64,000 nt of DNA from Diadema setosum (lineage: Eukaryota > Echinodermata > Echinoidea > Diadematoida > Diadematidae). Location: positions 10,169,046 to 10,233,045 of the forward strand of contig CM067070.1 of the NCBI GenBank assembly GCA_033980235.1, given 5' to 3'. Below, piece after piece: positions 11,443-24,249 of the stretch. Both the position numbers and the translations under genes were made by a program. The first letter of the stretch is position 1, and each line of letters begins with the position of its first letter. Under the pieces are notes generated by a model. That model was not told the origin of the DNA. It saw only the letters and a program-made list of their open reading frames with translations, and did not search any database.

Positions 11443-12294
11443 CCTACTTTGGCAAACGGAAGCAAGTGACATTTTTATGGATATTGACTTTTTTTATTGA
11501 TTTGGCATATTTGAGGCATGCTCTATTTAGCCTAACTGAAAAATCCAAAAGTTACAATTTTGGCCCATTTGTGAGATATTCGGGTGGCAAAAGGAAGAAA
11601 GAGCACAAAATTGCATGAAAACAATTGGCAAAAGGAAGCAAGTTACCATTCTCATGATATGATTGTCACTTGCTTCCCTTTGCCAGATCATTTATATTTA
11701 TACACAATCTAAAATACTTTGGCAAAAGGGAGCAAGTAACATCTTTATGATATGATTGTCACTTGCTTCTTTTTGCCAATTTATTGTGTTTGCTACATAT
11801 CTATAATACTTGCCAAAAGGAAGCAAGTAAAATTCTCATGATATGATTGTCACTTGCTTCCTTTTGCCAGATATTTCATGTTTGTTAAAAATCTGAAATA
11901 CTTTGGCAAAAGGAAGCAAGTTACAACCTCATATGATATAATTGTCACTTGCATCCTTTTACGAAATTATTTATATTTGCACATAATCTAAAATACTTAG
12001 GCAAAAGGAAGCAAGTGACATCCCTATGATATGATTGTCACTTGCTTCTTTTAGCAATTTTTTTGCTACAAATCTATAATACCCTGGCAAAAGGAAGCAA
12101 GTTATATAATAATGAGTTTCTATATGGGAATATCAACATTCTTCGAATTGTCATAAATGCATCACCATATGACTTGCACGAATACCGACATTATTTCTCT
12201 TCACAAATTTCCATGTTGAAGGGCCTACCCAAAAACATTCTTCTTTTGTAGCAATTGTACTCGATGTCACTTGCTTCCCTTTGCCGAAGTAGGG
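11443..12294. repeat. Element of ~93-bp tandem units, each forming a hairpin
   Basis: Outer ends CCTACTTTGGCAAACGGAAG and its inverse (ending near 12294) enclose at least five units. Each unit has GGCAAAAGGAAGCAAGT(G/A)AC and the complementary GTCACTTGCTTCCTTTTGCC about 17 bp apart. Hairpins are at 11627-11683, 11721-11777, 11812-11868, 11905-11963 and 12000-12055, and a left arm alone is at 12086. The spacing is 91-95 bp. Confidence 0.92.
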
Positions 12295-12384
12295 CGGTAT
12301 AATATTGATCTCAATAAAATAACCATATGATACCAGTATATAATTATTGATTTAAAAGATAAAAACATTTTGAGTAGTTTAAAG

Positions 12385-12740
12385 AGATAGTTCAGTTTCG
12401 GTTGAGATTGGGTTTCAGGTTTCCAACGTTGTTTTTTTTTTTAAATGATGATTTTTCGAACTAATAGGAACCTCTCATGAAATATGGAAAAGCATACTAT
12501 AATCCTTAGAGGAATTCTAGGGTTATATGATGAAAATTGGTTTTGAAGTGGCTGAGATATCCAAAGCAAAACAATTATAAGGAAAGGCGGGACCTGCCTT
12601 TCTCACTTTGTTTATTAATACTTTTTTGATATCTTAGCCATTTCAACACCGATTTTCATCATATAAACTTTGTATTCCTCTTAGAATTGCGTGCACATTA
12701 ACATTTCATAAAGTGGCTTCCAAGTATCTCAAAAGATGTT
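12385..12740. repeat. Foldback dispersed repeat
   Basis: GGTTATATGATGAAAATTGG with TTTTGAAGTGGCTGAGATAT is mirrored by ATATCTTAGCCATTTCAACA and GATTTTCATCATATAAAC. The outer part recurs in reverse at 23330-23415, so this is a dispersed family. Confidence 0.65.
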
Positions 12741-13074
12741 AAGTGCTGAATCCTCACCTCAGCTGATACTATACCACCACTTTAATAGTAGAACATGTTT
12801 GCTTTCCTACCTTGTAAAGCCATCTTCAACATGTAGCTCCTGGCGTCTTCTCATTCACCGATATTGGTTTGTAAAAGTACCGCGTGTATTCGACTCAACA
12901 GCAATTCTGTTACTGACGCGAGCCGTGCACGACTTACGACATTTATACCTATATTTCTTTTACTATAAAGGGGTCGACAAAAGAAAGGTAAATAACGCAT
13001 CATGTAAGCACAACGCTTTAACTGATTGTGGCGAAATTAATAAAAATCCAGATAGCAATACAGGAGGCAGTTGG

Positions 13075-13160
13075 GGCGCGCCCAGATTTGCGGGGAAAGT
13101 TTATTCCTGTCCGACTTGCACGTGCCTGATTCGCTCGCTGCTTCTGTGACGTCACAACCA
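13075..13160. promoter_or_regulatory. Possible promoter patch with CRE palindrome
   Basis: A short CpG-richer patch (GGGGCGCGCCC) with CTGTGACGTCACAACC, a full CREB/ATF site. It sits about 2.5 kb upstream of eyg exon a on the minus strand. A promoter role is inferred from composition and the motif only. Confidence 0.3.
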
Positions 13161-14204
13161 TGAATTCGATAACGAGCAACTGGATGAGAGAGAGGTAACA
13201 GAGATAAGTGTGCGATGAAAACAGTCCGCAAGAGAGGGAGAGAGAGAGAGAATAAAGAATGAAAGGTATCGTATTAAAATGAGCGAAGAACCAATAGGAA
13301 GCAAGCTCGTCTACGATGCGCGGGTGTGCTTTGTGTGAACGTGTGGTGTATACGAATACGTTTGTGCAAAGAGAGAGAAGGAGAGAGAGAGATGGGAAGA
13401 GGGAGAGATAGATATGATTTGATTGAGGGAGGGGTGGGGATGGGGAAAATGTAAAGAGGTATGAAATATCAACAACAACAAAAAATGAAGATAGCAAACC
13501 AGAAGTAAGCGCACGTCTGGTACAATTTCCTTTTAAGCAGTGAATAAGTGAATCGGATATAACGTGAAGTTACGCGAAAATCATTCAGAACAGAATATAA
13601 CAGAGAAAGAATATAGAGAGTTTTACAGTAGTCAATAAATTCTACAATGGGTCTGCATTATGCGATAAAAATGTCGACACTTCAGCTGTGTTACATGATT
13701 GACATATGTTCTATATAGTCGTTAGAATAATAATGACCAAAGATGAGATTGTTATTATTATTATAAACACGTGATCAAACGAATCATATCCGACGTAAAA
13801 TGTCAACAAAGACTGAGCGAATTGTCATCTCATTTCAAAACATCTCACAACAGCCTGTTCAATAATATTGTGGAATAAAAGAATAATTGTTCAACCTTAA
13901 CATGGAAAAGGAAGGAGAACGGTTAAAAGTACCCTTCTTTATACTACTGATGATTTCGTCTAAATGACTGTTTAGAAATAATTATGAGTCAATATTTGGA
14001 CACTCCATGCAAACTGTCGGCTGAAGAGATGCCGGGAAAAACTACACGTGTCAATCACACGTCAGACTTGAAGTAAATCTTTCATTTCATTGAGTCATTA
14101 CATGGTCGGTTTCGTTTGTAGCGATTGTCGAGAAACGGCGGCATCTTTGAAGATTATTTGGCATGCGAAAACGATGTTTCATTCCCACGTGTTTTTTTTT
14201 TTTC

Positions 14205-14236
<32 letters not shown>

Positions 14237-14382
14237 GTGGCACTAGAGTACGTGAATTGAGTGTGGCTACTGCGGGCGTTCAAAAAGTTACGAAACATCT
14301 GTCAAGTTTTGTCACCTACTTAAAAAAGTGCAAATTTTATTGTGTATCCGAGGAGTAATATCATTTTGATATCTTTCAATAT

Positions 14383-14385
<3 letters not shown>

Positions 14386-14435
<50 letters not shown>
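14386..14435. repeat. (CA)n microsatellite
   Basis: About 25 uninterrupted CA units. Confidence 0.98.
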
Positions 14436-14437
<2 letters not shown>

Positions 14438-17400
14438 TTCTTCTATGGGGAGCTAGTCGTAATCCGCGTTTGTTCTTAAATCATTTCATTTTATTGCATT
14501 TATTTCCAAATTCTCATTTAAAAGCAAAATGCAAGGTAAAAATATTAGCATATATGTATAGTTAGGTATATGTTCAAGAAATACAACACATTTAGAGAGA
14601 AAAAAAGAGTTTAAAAAAGGAAATTCTAAGAAAGAAAATAATTGAGGAGCCAGCAGAGGCCATTGACTTTTCTACGACTTGGTTCCCACTAATTGATAAT
14701 TGATAATAGATTTCAAACAGATAATATCAATTGGAAACAGTTATCAAAGTTATTATTTCGGAATACAGATTCAATTTGAATTTCATTTCCAATATCACAA
14801 AAATTCGTTCAAATACTATAAAAACCCAAACTCATTGCATTACAAATTACTTGAACATACATTTGAAAGTGTGAAATTAAGCAAGTGAACACAATGGTAA
14901 ATAAGTTTTATTTTTATTAAAGAAAAAACACTTTAATAAAAAAAAATAATGATTATGCTATACTTCATTGTTATACAATCGATGAAAAAGATGCTCATGA
15001 CGCTTTAGGTCTTTAGGTTCAGAAAAGGAAGAAGAAGAAGAAAAAAAGATTTATCTCTGTCTTTATCAAATGTCCCATGCCGTTTATTGGAATTTCAGTG
15101 ACTACATTGTGATATGAAAATATCTTGCGGTGCATTAATGTTGTTGGTATCTTTGTTGATCATGACAGTGTAGAAGTATTTTACGGAGGGGGGGGGGGGG
15201 ATGGGTTGGACGGGGTGACCCTATGTGAGACGATATGAAAAATATTTCATTGCACTGTTTATATTGAATAATTCATTTTTTGGGGTGGGGATATTTAGAA
15301 AGCGAAGTAAAATGGTCATAGCCAGTAAAAGAATGCTGATATGACAGAGAGCAAGTGATGAATTGTTTGCTTCATTTTCTTTAGTTTTGTTTTCGGATAC
15401 AGTTTTGCAGAATGTTTTCTTTGTCATTCAATGGATACGCTCAACCATAACGTCATCGGAGGATTTCATGGTTGCCATATCTGGCGACAGCCTTTAATAC
15501 TTGAAGCTATGAAAATGAGAAGCGGCTTTTACGTGCAAGAGGTTGGTATCTGCAATTAATTGATAGTTCATAAGATATAAAAGTGAATATGATTGTCGAG
15601 TCCAGGGTTAGGGAAAGGGGAAGGGTATTTCTCAAACAGAACGGTGTATGCATTGACTGACAAAGACGGACATCTATACGCAACAAAGTAAATATCAATT
15701 AAGTTGTGTCGTTTAAGAAACAATACATTCCGTATTTTGACGCATCCAGCGTAAGCTATTTTGACAGGTTAAAATTTGCTTTCTCCTTCACTGACATTGA
15801 ATAGGATCTCTGTTGTTGAGATTGGTTGTATTCACGTCCTGCACTGAATAGCGGCAAGAGCGCCGTATCTTAGCCGCTTGTTAATCACGTTCTAATGAGT
15901 GATGAGCCCTCAGTTAAGCCTATCTGAATCCTTTCCCAGCTAGCTTTTAATTAAACATCGGACACACATGGCTCAAGGGGAAAGGCAAATCATGGGGTAG
16001 GAGATGCTAGTATAGGAAATATGATGTATAAATATAATGGAGTATATAGGAAATGCTCTTTTCAGAATAACAAATGAACTACCGACGTACAGATTTTCGG
16101 CTTGATGTGGATTCTTTTGATTGTGCAAATAACTCACCCCTCTTACAAGTCGTGTCTTAAGAAAAGCAAAGGATTTACAAGCGTTATACATACGTAACAA
16201 CCGCATCATATTATAAGATTTGTATTCGATAACTTCTACTAAGTAAATGTGGAAATTATCATATGATTCTGAATTTCATGAAATAGAATAGCATTAATGA
16301 AGATATCGTGTATGATGAGTAGGGTAGGCGGCCAAAATTTAACTAAAGCCTTAAAGTAACCAAAGTTACCAGGGAACATCGACCATAATTTTTGTATTCG
16401 TTTTGTTAAAGTAGGACTATATCCTATGAAGTGGTCACAAAATAATAAAATGTATGATTTTACATCTGTCTGCGGGTCGATGCCGGCTACCTTCTTTTTC
16501 CTTTCTCATAAACTTTCTTTTTGTTACCTAGATACCTACAAGGTCAAATAAAACACCCGTTATGTAGCCTCAAACCCTCCTCTCACTCTCGGTCTGCTCT
16601 TGGAAAAACATTCAAACACTTCCTTTCTCATCAAAATGTCACGAGTGTCTAATTCCCAACTACTGCAGATCTCTGATTTGTCTCGCGCGCTGAAACGAGC
16701 GTTGTTAAACAAGCTGCCTTCCTCCTGGACTTCGAATTAATATTCGTTGAATCATTTAGCCTGAAATGATGCCTTTCAAAATCAAATATTTGAACTCTCA
16801 GCACAGCTCTTGTCGTGTTTGCACTGCGGCCGTCGTTGGCCGTGGCCTTGTTTACACTCAGCAGAGAAAGATCTAGCGTATTAGGTGTCGTTTGCAAGAA
16901 AAGTCGTAATGAATCGCTATTATTTCAAACTAATTTGTCGATTGTCACGAATTATTATCCATATCCAGTCCCGTGGCGGCGATGCAGGTGGGGAATTCGG
17001 GTGATTCATCAGACAGGAAAGCGTATGTTAGTAGAGAAAAGCAAATGCCGTCTTGAATGTGATCGTATTGAGAAGTTGTTTTTGAAACGACAGCATATCG
17101 CCTGATTTCATTTGGAATTCTGGACGGGGTCTTGGCGGCCACGCGCCCTGCGTGCGCCTGAGAATGGTGTGCGCAACACGTCGTGTGCTGCCAGCGCACG
17201 AATCTCACAGCACGGAACGTAACTGGTTCTTCGACATGTTTTCAAGATTGAAAAAAAAAAAAAAAGGAAGAACTCTGGAACATTTTTCATGTTCATTTTT
17301 TTAAAATGATTTTCATCATTTTAATGTGCTTCGGTTTGCTCGCATGACTTTCTATTACATATACCTTTCTTTTTTTTTTTAATTTTGAAGTGGATGTAAT

Positions 17401-17624
17401 ATGGTTAATTAACAAGTGGTAGCACGTGATATTTGTTTGCGTTACGGCATATATGCAGTCGTACAATGAACAATAATCATTACATACAGAAAACAATGCT
17501 CCAAATGCACTTTACTACGGCATGAATTAACAGTGCATTTTCTGTTAAAACCGATTGACAAAGTGACTTATATCGACATAAATAAGCACTGAATTGTTTT
17601 ACTAGTAGCCATGATAAAAGAAAT

Positions 17625-17712
17625 CACGGGCGTTCCTACTCGAGGAGGATTTGAACCCAGGAACTCCTGATCTCTGGACAGGTATCTTATCCACTATAGA
17701 CCATCGAGTCTC
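17625..17712 (-). repeat. tRNA-derived SINE head or tRNA pseudogene
   Basis: The minus strand has an A-box-like TGGTCTATAGTGG and a perfect B-box GGTTCAAATCC spaced about 40 bp apart, as in tRNA genes. The acceptor and T stems do not pair well, so it is more likely a SINE head or decayed tRNA than a working tRNA gene. Confidence 0.55.
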
Positions 17713-18212
17713 CACCCGACCGACATATCCATATAATAATTATCTCGTAGCGGGTACTGCGTAGTATAATTGAAATTGACGAAATTCTTCCTTAAAGCTC
17801 TGATCAATTCAGTACTTATTTACGTCGATGCCCCTATAGGGCAATTTGTCAATCACGTGCATGTTCTGTTGTGTACTCTGCTGTGCGCAATGAAAATGGA
17901 AAGATATTTTCCCTCATTCATTCAGTGTTATTTGTCTGATGTGAGTAATATATTCCAGCATAGTTCATTAGATATAGAGATTATTAACTCTAACAACATT
18001 CGTATAATTATAGACATAAACATTGCATATGTATGTATCTATATATAATTGTGACAAAATATCAAATCCATCCGGCGTCCTCCGACATCCATTTTCATCA
18101 TCTGCCACATTTGTATTGCTCTCCCAGGATGAAAAAAAGCAAATAAACATTTATTATCAGCATTATACCAGTGTTATATCACATATACATTATATAACAT
18201 GATATCATGTAT

Positions 18213-18300
18213 TTATGTATGTATGTATGTATGTATGTATGTATGTATGTATGTATGTATTTATTTATTTATTTATCTATTTATTTATTTACTTACTTAC
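18213..18300. repeat. (ATGT)n then (ATTT)n tetranucleotide repeat
   Basis: About twelve TATG units grade into TTTA and TTAC units. Confidence 0.95.
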
Positions 18301-18770
18301 TCGTTTCTTTATTCAGTCATCTTTCAGCATCAATGTCATTATGCCATTATGATTACAAAAACACGAACCTAATCATCATTCTAAAACGATACGTCTTTTA
18401 TCTGATCTAAACGCTCCGGTGACACACCAATATCGCTCGACTTTCACTTTGACCTTGATCAGCTGAACATTCACCTAGGCATAAAATTAGAAAGAATTAT
18501 GTACTTAAATGAAGAAAAATTTACCCTTTTAGTGAACGATAAATTCTCTCTCGCAGTCATATATGCAAATTAGATGATTATGATCATATTATTATCATGT
18601 TTTCACACCTCTTAGTTTGCCTCACCTCATGGATGTCCATGTAATATTTTTTGTTTGTACACAAATTGACTAAGACGAAGTTTTATCGGTAGGATTCAAA
18701 TAAAATCTTAATTTGTCTATCTAGCAGTAATGACCTATGAAAGGAAAGGTACATAGTTGCTACGTTATTG

Positions 18771-18773
<3 letters not shown>

Positions 18774-18823
<50 letters not shown>
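18774..18823. repeat. (TA)n microsatellite
   Basis: About 25 TA units. Confidence 0.97.
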
Positions 18824-18825
<2 letters not shown>

Positions 18826-18941
18826 TCTTTTAAACCGATGTTTTCACGTACAAAAAGTGGAAGACTTTTATGGTGGTAAAATCCTTCCATTGCCGTATTT
18901 AAACATGTCAAACTGCTCATATTGAAAAACCATGTTAAAAC

Positions 18942-19224
18942 GGTTACAGCTCTTTATTCCGAAGGTTCGTTATTCCGAAGGCTCTTCAGTCCGAAGATTC
19001 CTTATTCCGAATGTTCGTTTTTTCCGAATTTCATTTTCGGATGAACAAATCTTCGGAATAACGAACCTTCGGAATAACGCCACAAATGTTCGGATTAACG
19101 AACCCTTTATCATTTTCGGATTAACGAACCTCTAGGTATAGGGAATTTGCGTGTTTCGGATTAACGAATCTTCGGAATAACGAACCTTCGGAATGGCGAA
19201 CCTTCGGAATAACGAACAGCACCC
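18942..19224 (+). repeat. TTCGGAATAACGAA repeat element, copy 2, with 8-bp target duplication
   Basis: Same element as 8847-9112. It is flanked directly by GTTAAAAC at 18934-18941 and 19225-19232, an exact 8-bp duplication. That length is typical of hAT-type DNA transposons, and the inverted ends (GGTTACAGC..., ...GCACCC) agree with a non-autonomous member. Confidence 0.82.
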
Positions 19225-19232
19225 GTTAAAAC

Positions 19233-20602
19233 TATGAAGTCCATGTCTGCCGTGTCTGCTCTGTCCCAGTCTACTAGTACTTTATTTTTGCCGTATGGTT
19301 TTAATGGTACTTGTACGTACTTAGATTGCAGTGTTTATAATTTAACTTTTAATTCCCTTCTTAGCTTACTTGAACATAAAGTACACCTTTGCTTCAAATC
19401 ATTGTTCATGGATTAGTGACTACGTGCACGATTACAAATAATTTCTTTCGGTTCAGATCGAAGATGTGTTGTCTTAGAATGATATGTTCTCTTTATTGTA
19501 ATGGCGTCTAAATTCTTGTGTGTAGGAAAATAGAAATTCATTTATATGACACAAATTTGTATTTGCAATTATTAAAGCTTGCCTCACACTGTTTGGTTTG
19601 GTTTTGATTTCAAAATCAACGTGCTTGCAGAAGTACATTATTAAATTACCTTGCGTATCATATCACCAACCATATGCCAACGGGCACTTCATGAAAACCA
19701 TCATTTACAACTGAAAGAGAATATAGTATCTTGTATCTTTAATTCGTTAGAATATACGGTTGTATGTAACTGATAATCCAGTTCCGTAATATTTCAAACT
19801 TTTTTTTTTTGAGAATTAGTTTCATATCATTGCGTAAAATATTACCGCAATTCATTTTGATTTACAGCATGTTTCCAGTCATCATTATCATTATTGTGTT
19901 TGAGCATATAATATACCAAAATGATGGCCTACAAAAGATAATGGTTTCTACACATGTAAACATGTAGTTCCTGTTTATCATACTCTATACATACAAGGGA
20001 AAAATAATGTTTATAGCTTTAGCCACTGTCTGCATACATAATGGTTTATGTATGTAATCTGTGTGTGCGTATGTGTGAGAGTGAGAGTGTGTGTATAATA
20101 CTCTACGAGATCAGTCTCCATGCACCAACTGTATCTAGCTAAAAACCCAAGACCGAGTATAAAAAGCAGTCTTTTTCATACACAGTAACGAATCTATTAA
20201 CTCACTACCTGTGTTTATCAAATCCTCCGCCTCACTGCCCCTTTTTAAACGCAATGTCCACAACATCCAGGTGGTTACTAGAAGTAGTTGATTTCTCGTT
20301 TCTTTGAATGTTGTACACATGTATTCTTCCTGTCACCTTTCTTTCTCTCTCTCCCTTTCTCCCCCCCCCCCCTCTCTCTCTCTCCCTCTCTCGCTTTATC
20401 CATCTACAGAGGCTCTCCACTTTTACGAAATGTATTATTGTGTATGTTTGTATATGATTGTTATGTATATATTTCATTGTATCATAGATGTGATTTGTTA
20501 CAGCAGGGCTCCCTTTGAAAGCAGGTCTTGTGTCTTGAATGGGACTACCCTAGTCTGTTTTTATAAAGAAGACAATAAATACAAATAAAATAAAAATAAA
20601 CA

Positions 20603-20661
<59 letters not shown>

Positions 20662-23330
20662 CTATAATAATATCAGCTCAAGAATTTTGACGGATTGGAT
20701 TCCACCGCATGCCTTTGTCTTTCAATGTGAACGCATGAATAACCAAGCATTACTTTACTAATTTCAAATTTCTATTGGTTTTAATATCTTGTCATTTGAA
20801 GTCACTTCTATACAATATTTATTTGGCCCTTGTTTCTTTAACATCTATGGAGTATGCATCAAAGGATTGCATGAAAATTACCCGATTAATGGCATCCGAG
20901 CTTTCACCGATGAGTTTCCCTGTATGATCACTTCTTGACTTTTTTTCTTCTCTTTCTCTCCTTTCAGAGATTTTGGGCTTCAAACCTGCCCGTGGGAAAA
21001 CAGCTGATGAAATTAAACTCATTTGAATTAGTTTCGTATAGAATTCGAATATTTTCATCATCTCCCTCCACTAGTATTGCCCATCTTCTAGGAAAACATG
21101 ACGTCACAATGCATTGCTATTCTATCATTGTTCGCTAAGACGAGGGACAATGCCGCCACACGTGACCCAGGGACGAGGACTCGGTTTTCCACCGTTAACA
21201 ACTGGAGTGCCTCAACAAAACAATGCGTTCTGCTCGATGTCCATTTACCCGCGTTGTTTTCGTTGACAGCGCGATAGGTGTTTAAACTCTAGGAGTCAAC
21301 CAGAATTCTCCCATCCGGGAACGTGAGAATCCGCCTTGTGTGATCGTTGTGATGACTCGGACAGATCAGCCATCTTACGCTATGAAAACACGACTTACTA
21401 TCGTCCAGATTCCACCTTCCCAGGCATTGCAAAGGCCCAGTACAGAGAGAGATAAACAGACGGTGAGGTTTCAGTATATAAGACAAGCAAAAAATCTACG
21501 AAGACAGATAAAAGTATATTCATAGAACAATTTAATAGAGAGATGAAGCGAGACATAGACGGACAGACTGACTGACTGACAGATAAATCAACAATCAGAG
21601 CAGACTTGTATCGAAAGTGAGAACTGAAATTAAACAAGTTGATGAATCTCAATCAGATCATGTGTTTCTAATTTTGATTGAAATATCTCGTTCTCACGGC
21701 TAGCTTTCCAAGTCAGTTAGGTTGACTCATGACAGAGTAGTCGAAGCGCGGGAAATGATCGATCGTAAGCTGCAGAGAAATATGAAATTTGTTTTCTTGT
21801 TCCAGAATATGTGGTTAGCTTTATTTTGTGGTTATAAAGACAGAATGAATTTCAAGGCCAAGCGCTCACTTGCAGTGTGTGGGAAAAGACAGAATCTTGT
21901 TTAAGTCGACGGGTTATATTTGCAGCGATTCGTCTTTGAAAATCCTACGTCCTTTCTCTATCGTTTCTTGTGGAAACATACAAGATAAAAAAAAAATAGA
22001 TGAAAATACACGTGCTACTGTATATGCGTAATATTTACTTTTCATGTTTCTTCATGATGTCTCACAATCATTTACTTATTTCTCTACATATCAGTCTGAA
22101 CTTGACTTAATGCAAATGTATAAACTTCTGTTTATCTAATGTCTTCGTCCACCATTGTGTGTTACAAGTGAATCAAATAATTATGTATGTATGTATATAT
22201 TATGCATAAATGTATAATCTATGTGAAGAGATTGCTTCCAAAAGGCTCTAAATCCATTGAAAATGATAGATTTAGCGCCTAACCAAAAGCTTTCCTTTTC
22301 CTAATAACATTTATCTCTTTGGGTTCTTCTCCTCCATTCTTCTTAAATTACGCTGTAAGTGGAGAAATAAAGCTTACTGAAACTGAAAGTGAAACACACA
22401 TACACGCACAAACACTCACGTATGCGTATAATTATGAACATTATATCATTTAAAGAGACAAAAAGAAACAAGCCTGTGTTTAATAGCGTGTATGTGTACA
22501 TTATGAATATGATTACACACAAATAACGAGGGAAGGAGAAGTTCATCAACACATTGTTTTCAACATTTGGACCGTCTGTGTTTACCTGGAACAATAAATT
22601 GTTCCTTCCTATTTACGTTATCCTTTTATTCATTCAATACCAGCAAAGACTTACAAATGTTCAAAGGGATCGACGCTTATGTAAAGCTGCCAAGAAAAAA
22701 AAAAAAATCTTTGAAGTATAAGTAGCCACATAGCCTTACCTGGCTTTGGCCCAAGATCTACAAATCGCTACGTTAAACTTTGCTTGTAGCAAACACTAAC
22801 GACTACTTATGACACGGTGATAATAATTGTTAATGAACAGACGTTTCTATCGATTTTCAGTATTTTTCTTTGCCACAATAGGCACCTACGGTGATACGCT
22901 ACCTCATAATGAGAGCAGTCTTTTCTTTCTCGACCTCCGCGAATATCAATTGAAAACGAGCAAATAACAAGACAATAAAGCGATGCTAAATTATTTGTTT
23001 TCTTTCCGTATAGACATTGTCACCAGACGATCGAAGAAAGGCGCGGGCTCGGTGCGGATCCTGCGTCTGACGTCCGTTCTCTCGCTCGGCTGGCATTCCG
23101 TGAATTGCAATCAGCCTTTTGGTTTCTTTAGTCTCTGTCTTCACTCTCAATAAGCTCTCCAACTGCCCCTCCCTTTCCCTCTCTCTCTCTCTCTCTCCCT
23201 CTCCTTCCTTATCCCCCCCCCCTCTCTCTCTCTCCCTCTCTTTCCACTATCGCTCAAACAGAAATCTATTTCGTCAGAGTTCACGGGATGGTATAGTATT
23301 GATTGAGATGAGGATTTAGCTTTTAACTTT
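19233..23330. other. Intergenic; no gene supported
   Basis: AT-rich with pyrimidine tracts at 20336-20398 and 23165-23245, and a TGACGTCA at about 21099-21106. A GC-richer stretch lies at about 23030-23100. Short open frames here follow the simple repeats. Confidence 0.35.
20606..20656. repeat. (TA)n microsatellite
   Basis: About 25 AT units following an A-rich tail. Confidence 0.97.
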
Positions 23331-23412
23331 TTGAGAGATACTTGAAAACCACTTTTGAAATGTTAACGAGCATTCAATTCTAAGAGGAATTCCGGGTTTA
23401 TTTGATGAAAAG
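23330..23412. repeat. Second, truncated copy of the 12.4-12.7 kb foldback repeat
   Basis: GAAATGTTAACGAGCATTCA and AATTCTAAGAGGAATTCCGG match the reverse complement of 12640-12725. The copy stops where the ATT microsatellite starts. Confidence 0.6.
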
Positions 23413-23415
23413 TGG

Positions 23416-23665
<250 letters not shown>

Positions 23666-24249
23666 TGTCCTGGTAAAGAATAAAGGTTTAGGTATGAAGT
23701 TGTGTAACTGTTTGTGGAGGTGGTGGTGGTGTGTGTGTGGGTGGGTGGGTGAGTGGCTGCAGGTGGTACTGACTGGAAAAAGATAACATTTTTCATTCTA
23801 ATAATTAATTACTGTTGATTGTATGTTGTTTGCAAACGTTGAAGATGAATGTTTTGTTATATACATGTAAAATTGTAGAAATCAAATGTAGATTATTGAA
23901 AAACAAAAACAAAAAAGCTACATGTACCACTTATCACGTGCATAAGGCATGGATGCGATACACTGTTGCCAGGTTTAGTGTACAGCCCGACCTCGATTAT
24001 TTGGCCCCCTCATATCCAAATATCTCTATTAGGACCTATGCTCCTGCAGACCAGAAGCTAGCCCGAAAATAAAAGCATGCGAATATTTTTGCTTGCCATA
24101 ATGTTCAAGTAGTTAATGTCTTGATTCCACGGAATTAAAAACACGCAAAACTTTTCTTAACCGGCCGAGCGCGAAAAATAAGTCGCGCAAAAATATCCAC
24201 TTCTACAGTATTCTCTGATTGAATAAATGACATTTTCACTCACAATACA

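Larger units (their letters stand above)
12741..17590. other. Intergenic, repeat-rich; no gene supported
   Basis: Holds GA-rich tracts (13225-13260, 13368-13410), a CpG-richer patch with a palindromic TGACGTCA at about 13147-13154, a CA microsatellite and a poly-G near 15188-15200. Open frames of 60-159 codons here are low complexity or unsupported. The patch at 13.07-13.16 kb could be a promoter. Confidence 0.35.

Noticed and set aside
13018..13514. 159-codon Ser/Leu-rich minus-strand open frame
   Set aside because: Follows GA/CT-rich simple sequence; it might be a 5' UTR but shows no protein signal.
17627..17711. tRNA gene with A and B boxes
   Set aside because: The stems do not pair as a cloverleaf, so it is listed as a SINE head or pseudogene instead.
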